64,000 nucleotides of DNA from contig MFPR01000011.1 of NCBI GenBank assembly GCA_001784175.1, positions 19,091 through 83,090 on the forward strand, read 5' to 3'. This document shows, piece after piece, positions 35,105-45,166 of this stretch; the first letter of the stretch is position 1; each line of letters opens with the position of its first letter. The stretch comes from Candidatus Lindowbacteria bacterium RIFCSPLOWO2_12_FULL_62_27 (lineage in GTDB: Bacteria; Lindowbacteria; 2-12-FULL-62-27). A program made the position numbers and the translations under genes. The notes under the pieces are model-generated. The model ran no database searches. It was not told the DNA's origin and saw nothing but the letters and a program-made list of their open reading frames with translations.

Positions 35105-36458
35105 GGTTCTCTGTTTCGTCCCTCCGCTGGCGTCGGCCGTTCTCCTGTATTACAGCTTCGTCCCCGAATGGGGATTCCTGCTCGCGCATGTGGCGCTCGC
35201 GCCGCTGTTTGTTTCCATCCTGCGCGGATGCGGATTCGCGCCGGTCTGCATGTTTGGTTGCGTCTTCGCCGCCCTGTACTTTTCCTGGTTGACCGTCTTC
35301 AGCCCTTTGGCACCGATTTTGATGACGGCGCTACATGGATTCTGGCTGTGCGCCGGCCTCTGGACTGTCCTTCGGTTCCGGAGCGCCGATACTCCGTGGA
35401 AGACACTCATCCTCGCCGGCGCCGGCTGGATCGCGTCCGAATGGCTCAGATCCTTCGGACCCTACGGCTACGAGTGGGGCGCACTCGGCTACTCGCAGTA
35501 CGGGAGCCTCAAGCTGGCCGCCTACTCATCCATTGGCGGCGTGTGGCTTGTGTCGGCGATCGTGCTGGGGTCGAACGCGATCGTGACGGTCGGCTGGCTG
35601 AAGATGCGGCAGGACTGGATCGGCATCGCCACCCTCTATTGGGTCGCGCTCTGGGTTCTCTCCCCCTCGCACCATCTGTCCGGCGAAGCGCCCGCGGCGA
35701 AATCGTTCGCGCTGGTTCAGACCAACATCAGTCCCTGGCTCAAATCTCTCGAACGCGAGGCCGTCATGCAACAACAACTGGGCGATCTGGCCGTGGAAGC
35801 TGCGCGGTCGCCGGCGCAGAACGTCGTCCTTCCGGAAACCCTCTTCTCGACGGAGATTACCGGCATGCGCGGATTTCTGACCGAGGAGCCCCGCGCGCTT
35901 CTCATGGGCTTTCTCGCCCCCAGCGCCGACCGGCGACTGCTGGTGGGAGCGATCGAAAAGGACGACAGGGGATTCTACAACGCGGCGATCCTCTTCGACG
36001 GCCAGGGCGAGCGCATCGCGTCTTATCGAAAACGCCATCTGGTCCCCTTCGGCGAAACCATCCCGGGCCTCGAAAACGCCGATTGGGCTCGATCCCTTGG
36101 AGAGAAACTCGGCACGCCGTTTTTCTCCGCCGGCGACACCCACGCGCCGATCCTGTTCGGCCATGTCCCGGTGGCGGTCCTCGTCTGTTTCGAAGGCACG
36201 TTCTCGCGCCTCGTGGCCGAGTCCGCCGCCCACGCCCGGCTCATCCTCAACATCTCCAACGACGCATGGTCTGAAAGCGAATTCGGCCACGCCCAGCACG
36301 CACGGTTCCTCCGCTTCCGCGCCATCGAAACGGGCCTCCCGGTCCTCCGCGTCGGCAACAGCGGCCCCACGGCGCTCTTCGCCCCAAACGGCATAATCCT
36401 CTACGAAGCCCACCGCCCCACCCCTGCGGTCCTCGACCTCGACGCGTTCCGTAGCTGA
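35079..36458 (+). CDS. lnt: Apolipoprotein N-acyltransferase
   Basis: Adds the third acyl chain to lipoproteins in the inner membrane. The 459-residue protein has about six N-terminal membrane segments (residues about 10-200), including the GPYGYEWGALGYSQY loop, then a nitrilase-type domain with the catalytic triad: Glu in VVLPETLFS, Lys in SYRKRHLVPFGETIPG and Cys in AVLVCFEGTF. NISNDAWSESEFGHAQHARF is also conserved. Presence of lnt implies a diderm envelope and fits the lipoproteins found at 12330 and 47948. It begins 26 bp inside murI; the ATG chosen is the last before the first membrane helix. Confidence 0.93.
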   Translation: MKNSIRFSRVLCFVPPLASAVLLYYSFVPEWGFLLAHVALAPLFVSILRGCGFAPVCMFGCVFAALYFSWLTVFSPLAPILMTALHGFWLCAGLWTVLRFRSADTPWKTLILAGAGWIASEWLRSFGPYGYEWGALGYSQYGSLKLAAYSSIGGVWLVSAIVLGSNAIVTVGWLKMRQDWIGIATLYWVALWVLSPSHHLSGEAPAAKSFALVQTNISPWLKSLEREAVMQQQLGDLAVEAARSPAQNVVLPETLFSTEITGMRGFLTEEPRALLMGFLAPSADRRLLVGAIEKDDRGFYNAAILFDGQGERIASYRKRHLVPFGETIPGLENADWARSLGEKLGTPFFSAGDTHAPILFGHVPVAVLVCFEGTFSRLVAESAAHARLILNISNDAWSESEFGHAQHARFLRFRAIETGLPVLRVGNSGPTALFAPNGIILYEAHRPTPAVLDLDAFRS

Positions 36459-36766
36459 GTTTTCTGGGGATGGCGCCGTTTTGAAAAAATGGTGTGTTTT
36501 CCGTCAAAGCAGACCCGGAATCGGTCCAATCCCTGAAATCGACCGAGGAGCGGGGGGACGCGGCTGTCGGATGAGAAAACGACCCGCATCATGAACGCCA
36601 TCGGCCCGATTCGGCACGGGAGAGGTTTTTTGCAAAAATATCCGGCTGCGGATCCTCCGACGCCATGGGATTGGATCGGACGGCAATCTTCTTTCAAGGA
36701 TATCCCCAGAACTTTCGCCAGGTTGTGCGGCAGATACGTCAAATCCGCACCGCTGTCGACGATCAC
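36401..36766 (-). CDS. Retropepsin-like aspartic protease remnant or atypical-start gene
   Basis: The segment between lnt and the COG0523 gene encodes, on the minus strand, a clan AA aspartic-protease-like fold: IVDSGADLTYLPHNLAKVLG (active-site D-S-G-A), a glycine loop SHGVGGSAAGYF and the closing PPLLGRFQGLDRFRVCFD. The coordinates run from the only canonical start (GTG 36766), yet homology-like sequence (PPLPQVVVESLKAGFWQDID) continues upstream to at least 36880 with no ATG, GTG or TTG. The C-terminal 30 residues read antisense into lnt and look non-conserved. It may be a decayed gene. Similar small proteases are often orphan genes in mobile or toxin-rich regions. Confidence 0.45.
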   Translation of the reverse strand: MIVDSGADLTYLPHNLAKVLGISLKEDCRPIQSHGVGGSAAGYFCKKPLPCRIGPMAFMMRVVFSSDSRVPPLLGRFQGLDRFRVCFDGKHTIFSKRRHPQKTQLRNASRSRTAGVGRWAS

Positions 36767-36961
36767 ATCGATGTCCTGCCAGAACCCCGCCTTAAGGGAC
36801 TCTACGACAACCTGGGGAAGCGGCGGAAAATCCTGGTGACGGGCAGCGCGCGCCTGGATTTCTATCGCGGCTGATTTAGCTTCGGCAAGGATGAAAAACC
36901 CGTCCCTGCAAGCTAGAGTGGGCGACGTTTTTCAAATCGATCCAAGAAGAGGTGATTTGGC

Positions 36962-38221
36962 ATGAAAGCATCCGTCCGCAAGCGGACCCGAACGAACCCC
37001 AAACTGCCCGTGACCGTGCTGTCCGGTTTTTTGGGCGCCGGAAAAACCACGCTCCTCAATCATGTGTTGAACAATCGCGATGGCCTGCGCGTCGCGGTCA
37101 TTGTGAACGACATGAGCGAAGTGAACATTGACGCGGCGCTGATCCGGAAGGGGGAGGCGGCCGTGACCCGGCTGGATGAGCAGATGGTGACGATGACGAA
37201 CAGCTGTATCTGCTGCACGATGCGTGAGGACCTCCTGAAGGAAGTGGCGAAACTCGCGCGGCAGGGGAAATTCGATTACCTGCTGGTGGAGTCGAGCGGG
37301 GTTTCGGAGCCGATGCCGGTGGCGGAGATATTCGACGTCCAGGATCGCGAGGGCAACCGGCTGGGGGACAGCGCCCGGCTGGACACGATGGTGACGGTGG
37401 TCGACGCGTACCATTTCTGGAAGGACTATAATTCGAAGGAGGACCTGCGCGCGCGGGGGGTGAAGGTCGACAAAGACGACGACCGCAGTCCCGTGGATCT
37501 GTTGATCGAGCAGGTGGAATTCTGCAACGTGATCGTGCTGAACAAGACCGACCTCGTGACCGAGGATCAACTCAAGCGGCTCGAGGGGATTTTGTCCTCG
37601 TTGAACCCCGGCGCGAAACTCCTTCGCGCGGTGAACGCGAGCGTGCCCTTGGCCGAAATCCTGAATACGCGCCGGTACGACTATGAGCGGACCGCCCAGG
37701 GCGCCGGCTGGGTCAAGGCGCTGGAGGCCCACGAGGCCGGCGAACACGGACATGACCACCGGTCGATCGCCGAGAAGATCGGCATCAAGAGTTTTGTCTA
37801 CAAAGCACGCCGGCCCTTTCATCCGGCCCGGCTGCGCGGGGTGGTGGAGTCGAGCTCGCTGGACAAGGCCATACGCACAAAAGGCTTTGTGTGGATGGCG
37901 TCCCATCACGATGACTGCGGTCTCTGGAACCAGGCCGGCCGGCTCATGAAACTCGATCCCATCGGCCGCTGGTGGGCGGCGGTCCCGCAGTCCGGATGGC
38001 CGGACAACCCGGCGCTTCGAAAGGAGATCAAAAAAGACTGGGACATGATGCACGGCGACCGCAGGCAGGAGCTCGTGTTCATCGGAATTCAGATGGATTC
38101 GGCGTCGATCATCGCGTCTCTCAACGGGGCACTTCTGACGGACGAGGAAATGCTGTTGGGCCCGGGCGGCTGGCGTGGATTCCCCAATCCCTTTGGATGG
38201 CCCGCCATAATCCGCGCGTAG
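36962..38221 (+). CDS. COG0523 (CobW/ZigA-type) metal-chaperone GTPase
   Basis: A 419-residue GTPase that hands a metal, usually zinc, to client proteins. It has Walker [16 protein letters not shown] near residue 21, the metal-binding CxCC motif in [12 protein letters not shown], the Walker B-like [11 protein letters not shown], the guanine-specificity NKTDL and a CobW C-terminal domain with a His-rich linker ([11 protein letters not shown]) and the [11 protein letters not shown] segment. The subgroup resembles ZigA/YciC more than cobalamin-linked CobW, as no cobalamin genes are nearby. A strong Shine-Dalgarno (AAGAGGTGAT, 36947-36956) lies upstream, unlike most neighbours. I found no convincing Zur box. 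Confidence 0.93.
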   Translation: MKASVRKRTRTNPKLPVTVLSGFLGAGKTTLLNHVLNNRDGLRVAVIVNDMSEVNIDAALIRKGEAAVTRLDEQMVTMTNSCICCTMREDLLKEVAKLARQGKFDYLLVESSGVSEPMPVAEIFDVQDREGNRLGDSARLDTMVTVVDAYHFWKDYNSKEDLRARGVKVDKDDDRSPVDLLIEQVEFCNVIVLNKTDLVTEDQLKRLEGILSSLNPGAKLLRAVNASVPLAEILNTRRYDYERTAQGAGWVKALEAHEAGEHGHDHRSIAEKIGIKSFVYKARRPFHPARLRGVVESSSLDKAIRTKGFVWMASHHDDCGLWNQAGRLMKLDPIGRWWAAVPQSGWPDNPALRKEIKKDWDMMHGDRRQELVFIGIQMDSASIIASLNGALLTDEEMLLGPGGWRGFPNPFGWPAIIRA

Positions 38222-38299
38222 GACCGAAAATCAGGTGGAATATCATCCCTTGAACGGAGGGTAATCCCGAACCTCCAACCCACCAACCCAAAAAACGAA

Positions 38300-38329
38300 T
38301 TAGAACTTTTCCGCCCCTTCTGCTAGTAT
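38300..38329 (+). promoter_or_regulatory. Promoter of pyruvate carboxylase, leaderless type
   Basis: The -35 TTAGAA (38300-38305), 18 bp and -10 TAGTAT (38324-38329) are followed after 7 bp by the ATG at 38337. There is no room for a Shine-Dalgarno sequence. Confidence 0.45.
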
Positions 38330-38336
38330 CCCCGCC

Positions 38337-41300
38337 ATGTCTCCGACCAGCGGGATCCAAAAACTTCTGGTTGCCAACCGGGGCGAGATCGCCATCCGGA
38401 TTTTCCGCGCGGTCAATGAGTTGGGCATCCGGACCGTCGCGATTTATTCCCATGAAGACCGGCTGAGCCAGCACCGCCAGAAGGCCGACGAGGCCTATCT
38501 GGTCGGGCGCGGCAAAGAACCGGTGAAGGCATACCTCGACATCGAGGACATTCTTCGGATTGCCAAAGAGTGCGGGGCCCAGGCGATCCATCCGGGATAC
38601 GGGTTTTTGTCCGAGAACGCGGATTTCGCGAGCGCCGTCCAGGACGCCGGATTGATCTTTGTCGGGCCGCCTCCGCCGGTCCTCCGGCAGATGGGGGATA
38701 AAACAGCGGCGCGGAAAGCCGCTCTGAGTGTCGGCATTCCGGTCATTCCGGGGACCGCCCGGTCGACGTTGTCCGTGAAAGTCGCCCGGCAGGAATCCCG
38801 GCGGATCGGATTTCCGCTGATGCTCAAGGCGGCCTTTGGCGGCGGCGGCCGGGGCATGCGCGTGGTGCGGAGCGCGGCCGATCTCGATGGGGCATTCAAA
38901 GAAGCATCGCGAGAGGCCGCCTCCGCTTTCTGGAACGGCCATCTCTTCATGGAACGGCTCGTGGAAAACGCCAAACACATCGAGGTCCAGATCCTGGCGG
39001 ACAAGAAGGGCGCCTGCGTTCATTTGTACGATCGGGACTGCTCCGTCCAGCGCCGGCACCAGAAGATGGTCGAAATCGCGCCGTCGCTCACTCTGCCGAC
39101 GAAGCTTCGCGAGGAACTTTGCGAGGCCGCCGTCCGGCTGGCGAAAGAGGTCGGATACGAGAACGCCGGAACGGTTGAGTTTCTCGTGGAGCATGGTCCA
39201 AGGCAGGGCGCCCGCAAGGAGCGCCCCTACTATTTTATTGAAATGAATCCACGGCTCCAGGTCGAACACACGGTCACCGAAATGGTCACCGGCATCGACA
39301 TTGTGGCGTCCCAAATCCAGATCGCCGCCGGCCAACGGCTGGCCGATCTGGGCATTGCCGATCAGTCGGTCGTATCGACTCGAGGGGTAGCCATCCAGTG
39401 CCGGATCACCACCGAGGATCCCTACAACAATTTCATTCCGGACCACGGCCGGCTGACGGTCTACCGGTCGGCCGCCGGGTTTGGTATCCGGCTGGACGGC
39501 GGCAACGCATTTACGGGAGCCGTGGTTGCGCCCTACTACGATTCGCTTCTGGTCAAGGTGACCGCGCTGGCGCCGACGTTTCCGCTGACGGTCGCGAAGA
39601 TGTCGCGGGCGCTGGCTGAATTCCGGGTCCGGGGCGTTCGGACCAACATTCCGTTTCTGCTGAACCTTCTGGCCCATCCGAAATTCCGGTCCGCCGATTT
39701 TGCAACGACCTTTATCGAGGAATCTCCGGAACTGTTCAAGTTCGTTCCGTTCCGCGACCGCGCCAACAAAATCCTGAGATGCATCGCCGATGTCATCGTC
39801 AACGGAAATCCCACGGTCCAGGGCGCTCCGAAACCTCCGAAACTGATCCAGCCGTACCTGCCGCCAATCCCTCCCATCGATCCGCCGGAAGGGATGCGGC
39901 AGAGATGGAAACAAATGGGCTCGGACGCGTTTTGCGATTGGATCCGGCGGCAGAAAAGATTGCTGATCACGGACACCTCATTCCGCGACGCCCACCAGTC
40001 GCTCCTGGCCACGCGGATTCGGACCTTTGACATGCTTCGGATCGCGCCGGTCTATGCGCGAACGTCGGCCGGGCTGTTTTCGATCGAGATGTGGGGCGGG
40101 GCGACGTTCGATGTGGCCATGAGATTTTTGAATGAGGATCCTTGGGAACGGCTCGCGAGCCTTCGGCAGGCCATTCCGAATATTCTGTTTCAGATGCTCC
40201 TTCGCGGGGCCAACGCGGTCGGCTACACCGCCTATCCGGACAATGTGGTCAAAGCGTTTATCCGGCAGTCGGTTGTGTCGGGCATCGATGTTTTCCGGAT
40301 CTTTGATTCGCTGAACAATGTTTCCCAGATGCGCAAAGCCATCGCCGCGGTCCGGGCCGCCGGCGGCCTGGCCGAAGGCGCGCTGTGCTACACGGGCGAT
40401 ATCGACGATCCGTCCCGGCCCAAGTTTGATCTCCGGTACTATGTCCGCATGGCCAAGGAGCTGGAGAAAACCGGCGCGCAAATTCTCGGGATCAAGGACA
40501 TGTCGGGTCTCCTCAAACCTTATGCCGCCCAGCGGCTCGTGCGGGCGCTTCGGGAATCTGTTGACCTTCCGATTCATTTTCACACGCACGACACGAACGG
40601 CCTGCAAGCGGCGGCGATCCTCAAAGCCGCCGACGCAGGCGTCCATATCGCCGACGCCGCCGTCGCGTCGCTGTCGGGCCTCACCAGTCAGCCCAACCTG
40701 AATTCGATCGTGGCGTCGCTCCGGCGGCAGACGCGGGATACCGGCCTTTCACTCAATGATCTGAACGACATTTCACAGTACTGGGAGGATGTCCGAACGT
40801 ATTATTCTCCTTTTGAGTCGGGCCTTCAGTCGGGCACGGCCGAAGTCTACGAGCACGAAATTCCCGGCGGCCAGTATTCGAACCTGCGGCCACAGGCCGA
40901 AGCCATGGGCCTGGGCGGGCGCATACGGGAACTCAAAAAAATGTACGCGGTGGTGAACCGGATGTTCGGAGACATCGTCAAGGTGACGCCCAGCTCCAAA
41001 GTCGTCGGCGACATGGCCTGTTTCATGCTGGCCAACAACCTCACGGAAAAAGACGTCCACGACCGGGGCCGGGACATGGCCTTCCCGGAGTCGGTGGTCG
41101 GATTCTTCCGCGGGGAACTCGGCCGGCCCACCGGCGGATTTCCGCCGAAGCTGAGAGACATCATTCTGAAGGGCGCGGATTCCCGCCGAAGCTCACGGGT
41201 GCCGCCGGCGAATTTTACGAAGACGAAGGCCGACGTGGAAAAGAAAGTGCGGCGGCGCATCCGGGACGAGGAACTCATGTCCTATTTCATGTATCCGAAA

Positions 41301-41810
41301 ATTTTTCTGGACAGCGCCCAGCGCCACGCCGAATACGGCGACGAGGGCGTTCTGCCCACCCCCGTCTTTTTCTACGGCATGCAGCCGGGCGAAGAGATCG
41401 AATTCGACATTGAGAAAGGCAAGACGCTGGTCGTCAAATATCTGGCCGTGTCGGAGCCGGACCACGAGGGCCGCCGGACCGTCTTTTTCGAACTCAACGG
41501 CCAGCCGCGGGAAGTCGTCGTCATCGACCGATCGCTTGGGCGGGAGATCAAAAAGAATCCGAAGGCCGAGCCGTCCAATCCTCTGCATGTCGCGTCGCCC
41601 ATGCCGGGCCTCGTGGTGGCGGTGTCGGTCAAACCGGGAGACGCGGTCGAAAAAGACGCGCCGCTGGTGGCGATCCAGGCGATGAAGATGGAGACCACTC
41701 TCTACGCCTCGCGCGCCGGGAAAATGTCCACGGTGCACGTCCGAGTTGGCAGCCGAGTCGAAGGAGGGGATCTCTTGATGGAGTATGAACGCTGGTGCAG
41801 AGTCTCATAA
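38337..41810 (+). CDS. pyc: Pyruvate carboxylase
   Basis: Carboxylates pyruvate to oxaloacetate using biotin and ATP. At 1157 residues it is a full-length single-chain enzyme: biotin carboxylase (1-450; GGGGRGMRVV, MNPRLQVEHTVTE), carboxyltransferase (about 545-830; TDTSFRDAHQSLLATR, metal-binding HFHTHDT), the allosteric/linker region and a C-terminal biotinyl domain with the biotin lysine in QAMKMETTL near residue 1122. The TRIRTFDML motif after the carboxyltransferase start is typical of pyruvate, not other, carboxylases. It stands alone with its own promoter. It feeds PEPCK (45167) for gluconeogenesis and refills the TCA cycle. Confidence 0.97.
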   Translation: MSPTSGIQKLLVANRGEIAIRIFRAVNELGIRTVAIYSHEDRLSQHRQKADEAYLVGRGKEPVKAYLDIEDILRIAKECGAQAIHPGYGFLSENADFASAVQDAGLIFVGPPPPVLRQMGDKTAARKAALSVGIPVIPGTARSTLSVKVARQESRRIGFPLMLKAAFGGGGRGMRVVRSAADLDGAFKEASREAASAFWNGHLFMERLVENAKHIEVQILADKKGACVHLYDRDCSVQRRHQKMVEIAPSLTLPTKLREELCEAAVRLAKEVGYENAGTVEFLVEHGPRQGARKERPYYFIEMNPRLQVEHTVTEMVTGIDIVASQIQIAAGQRLADLGIADQSVVSTRGVAIQCRITTEDPYNNFIPDHGRLTVYRSAAGFGIRLDGGNAFTGAVVAPYYDSLLVKVTALAPTFPLTVAKMSRALAEFRVRGVRTNIPFLLNLLAHPKFRSADFATTFIEESPELFKFVPFRDRANKILRCIADVIVNGNPTVQGAPKPPKLIQPYLPPIPPIDPPEGMRQRWKQMGSDAFCDWIRRQKRLLITDTSFRDAHQSLLATRIRTFDMLRIAPVYARTSAGLFSIEMWGGATFDVAMRFLNEDPWERLASLRQAIPNILFQMLLRGANAVGYTAYPDNVVKAFIRQSVVSGIDVFRIFDSLNNVSQMRKAIAAVRAAGGLAEGALCYTGDIDDPSRPKFDLRYYVRMAKELEKTGAQILGIKDMSGLLKPYAAQRLVRALRESVDLPIHFHTHDTNGLQAAAILKAADAGVHIADAAVASLSGLTSQPNLNSIVASLRRQTRDTGLSLNDLNDISQYWEDVRTYYSPFESGLQSGTAEVYEHEIPGGQYSNLRPQAEAMGLGGRIRELKKMYAVVNRMFGDIVKVTPSSKVVGDMACFMLANNLTEKDVHDRGRDMAFPESVVGFFRGELGRPTGGFPPKLRDIILKGADSRRSSRVPPANFTKTKADVEKKVRRRIRDEELMSYFMYPKIFLDSAQRHAEYGDEGVLPTPVFFYGMQPGEEIEFDIEKGKTLVVKYLAVSEPDHEGRRTVFFELNGQPREVVVIDRSLGREIKKNPKAEPSNPLHVASPMPGLVVAVSVKPGDAVEKDAPLVAIQAMKMETTLYASRAGKMSTVHVRVGSRVEGGDLLMEYERWCRVS

Positions 41811-41868
41811 GTCCCTTTACATTCGTCACCCCCGCGAAAGCTGAGGTCCAGACTGCACGCCTCCTGAC

Positions 41869-41897
41869 TTGAATCCCTCACGGGCGCACCGTATAAT
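41869..41897 (+). promoter_or_regulatory. Near-consensus sigma70 promoter of nadA
   Basis: The -35 TTGAAT (41869-41874), exactly 17 bp and a perfect -10 TATAAT (41892-41897) lie here. An AGGAG Shine-Dalgarno at 41921-41925 sits 8 nt before the nadA ATG, so this transcript has a leader of about 30 nt. It is the best protein-gene promoter I can read in the window. Confidence 0.75.
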
Positions 41898-41933
41898 GTC
41901 TCGGGTACGGTACCAGGACGAGGAGAGTGGAAC

Positions 41934-42922
<989 letters not shown>

Positions 42923-42926
<4 letters not shown>

Positions 42927-43906
42927 GCGTGCGTAAACTCCTCGTTTTGGTCGCCTGTCTGTCTCCTCTTTGGGCTTCCGCCGAGTCGATGTCCCTGTCC
43001 GATGGTGCGGTCATGTCTGACGCGCCGGCCAAGGGAAAAACGATCGGAAAGCTGAACGGCGGCATTCGCGTCAATCACATTCAGAGCCAGGGTGACCAGG
43101 CGCTTGTACAGGTCGAGGGATGGGTCCACCGCTCGGCCTTCGAAAAAATACCGCCCCTGCTCGCCCGAAACCGCTCCCTCACTCTTTCCCAGGCAAACGC
43201 CGATATCCGCTCGGCGGCCGACGGCGGCCGCGCGATGGGACGGCTCGGCAAGGACGCCAAACCCGAAATGCGCGACATCAAGGGCAAATGGATCAAGGTC
43301 ACGGTCGGCGCGTGGGTTCCCGCCGCCCTCCTCGCCGAGGTTTCCGCGGCGGCCCCGTCTTCCGACAAACCCGCGTCTGCGTCCGCGCCGGAAGGCGCCG
43401 GCCCTGGACCGCGCGTGCGCCTCTCGACGTCGATGGGCAACATCCTGATCGAACTCGATCCGGCCCGGGCGCCGAAATCCGCCGCCAATTTTCTCTCGTA
43501 CGTCGGGAAGGGCCATTATGACGGCACGATTTTCCACCGCGTGATCGACAATTTCATGGTCCAGGGCGGAGGATACGCCACGGACTACTCGAAGAAGCCG
43601 ACCGATGCGCCCGTTCCGATCGAGTCGAGCAACGGATTGAAAAACGCCCGCGGCACGGTCGCCATGGCCCGCACTAACGATCCGAACAGCGCGACCAGCC
43701 AGTTTTACATCAACGTCGTCGACAACGAGTTCCTCAACTACGTCTCGGACGCCGAGCCCGGCTACACGGTCTTCGGCCGCGTGATCGAGGGGATGGACGT
43801 GGTGGACCAGATCCGGAAAGTTCCGACGGGCCCCGGCCCCGCGGAGCTTTCCTCCGACGTTCCGAAAACCATGGTGGTGATCACGAAAGCCTCGAAAGTC
43901 GATTAG
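42923..43906 (+). CDS. Secreted cyclophilin-type peptidyl-prolyl isomerase with N-terminal SH3-like domain
   Basis: A 327-residue exported isomerase. A signal peptide ([16 protein letters not shown], cleaved after about residue 20) is followed by two SH3-like repeats (about 25-75 and 88-140) of the bacterial wall-binding type, an Ala/Ser/Pro linker and a cyclophilin domain (about 165-325). The latter has [38 protein letters not shown] and [18 protein letters not shown], with catalytic Arg and Gln-type positions kept. The SH3 modules suggest it works tethered to peptidoglycan, helping envelope proteins fold. Start overlaps nadA. Confidence 0.92.
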
Positions 43907-43913
43907 CCGCGAC

Positions 43914-45164
43914 GTGGACGATATCTCAATCAAGCCCCGGATTCGCCCGGTCGAGGCGTTTCCCATGCGCGAGAACGGTCAGATGTTGATTGTTCTGCGC
44001 GACCCCTGTCATTATTCGGACGCGGTCCTCACCCTTACACCCGCCGCCGCGCTGACCATTCAGATGCTGGACGGGACGCACACGCTTCTGGACATCCAGG
44101 CGGCCCTGACCCGGGCGGCCGGGCAGATTTTTCCTTCGGACAAAATTCAGGAACTGGTCCGGATCCTCGACGACTGCTTTTTCCTCGACAACGACCGGTT
44201 CGACGCCCACAAACGGCGCTGCGATGACGAATTCTCGGCCAGCCCCATCCGCCCGTCCGCGATGGCCGGCAAAAGCTACCCGGCCGATCCCTCCGAAGTC
44301 CGCGCGCTCCTCGACGGCCTCTTCGCGCAATCGGCGCCGTCCGGGCTCCTCTCCACCGGCGAAAACGGTCCCGTCGTCGGCGTCGTGTCGCCCCACATCG
44401 ACTTCGCGCGCGGCGGAACGACCTATACGCCTGCATACCGCGCGCTGGCGGAATCAGACGCGGAGACGTACGTGATTTTCGGAATTTCCCACGCCGGCGG
44501 CGAGACGCCGCTCATTCCGACCCGCAAGGATTTTCAAACGCCGTTGGGGCGGGTCGAAGCGGACCACGAGATCCTGGACCTCCTCGAAAAAAATCTCATC
44601 GCGCGGGACGGATGGCCCCGTCCCTACGCCGCCGAATTCGCGCACGCGCACGAGCATTCCATCGAATTCCAGGTCGTCTTTCTCCAGCACCTCCGGCCTT
44701 CCCGACCGTTCAGGATTCTGCCCATCCTCTGCGCGTTTTCCCACGAGGAAGTCCATGCCGAATCTGACCGGACCGGCCCGATCCGCGTCTTTCTGGACGC
44801 ACTGCGAGTGGCGATCGAGCAGAGCGGCCGGCGGGTCGGATACATCGCCGGGGTCGATTTCGCGCATGTTGGCGCCCAGTTCGGAGACACGTATCAGGTG
44901 AAGGAAAAAGAACTGGCGTTTCTCAAGGAACGCGACGAACAGATGATGGCCCTCATCGCCTCGGACGGGCCGGAGGCGTTTCACCGGTTTGTTTTCGAGG
45001 AAGCCAACAGCCGGCGAGTCTGCGGTTATCCGGCGCTCTATTCGTTTTTGTCCGTGCTTCCGCCGGCCGCCGCGCGCGGCGGACAAGTCCTCAAGTACGG
45101 CCAGTGGCCCGATCCCAACGGGACCGTTACCTTCGGCAGCATGGCCTTTTCGGCGGACGCCTGA
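43914..45164 (+). CDS. MEMO-family protein (AmmeMemoRadiSam system protein B-like) with N-terminal extension
   Basis: A 416-residue protein. Residues about 115-415 form the MEMO domain, an extradiol-dioxygenase-like fold: SYPADPSEVRALLDGLF, GVVSPHIDFARGGTTY, FGISHAGGETPLIPTRKDF, HAHEHSIEFQVVFLQHL and IAGVDFAHVGAQFGD provide the histidine/aspartate cluster. The first 110 residues are a separate segment with an ALTIQMLDGTHTLLDIQAAL pattern resembling PqqD/winged-helix carrier domains. AMMECR1 and the radical-SAM partner are not in the window. The biochemical role is unknown in bacteria. GTG 43914 starts 7 bp after the cyclophilin stop; PEPCK follows 2 bp after the end. Confidence 0.85.
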   Translation: MDDISIKPRIRPVEAFPMRENGQMLIVLRDPCHYSDAVLTLTPAAALTIQMLDGTHTLLDIQAALTRAAGQIFPSDKIQELVRILDDCFFLDNDRFDAHKRRCDDEFSASPIRPSAMAGKSYPADPSEVRALLDGLFAQSAPSGLLSTGENGPVVGVVSPHIDFARGGTTYTPAYRALAESDAETYVIFGISHAGGETPLIPTRKDFQTPLGRVEADHEILDLLEKNLIARDGWPRPYAAEFAHAHEHSIEFQVVFLQHLRPSRPFRILPILCAFSHEEVHAESDRTGPIRVFLDALRVAIEQSGRRVGYIAGVDFAHVGAQFGDTYQVKEKELAFLKERDEQMMALIASDGPEAFHRFVFEEANSRRVCGYPALYSFLSVLPPAAARGGQVLKYGQWPDPNGTVTFGSMAFSADA

Positions 45165-45166
45165 AG

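Noticed and set aside
38121..39914. 597-residue open frame antisense to pyruvate carboxylase
   Set aside because: Shadow of pyc; no motifs, and it overlaps the COG0523 gene end and the pyc promoter.
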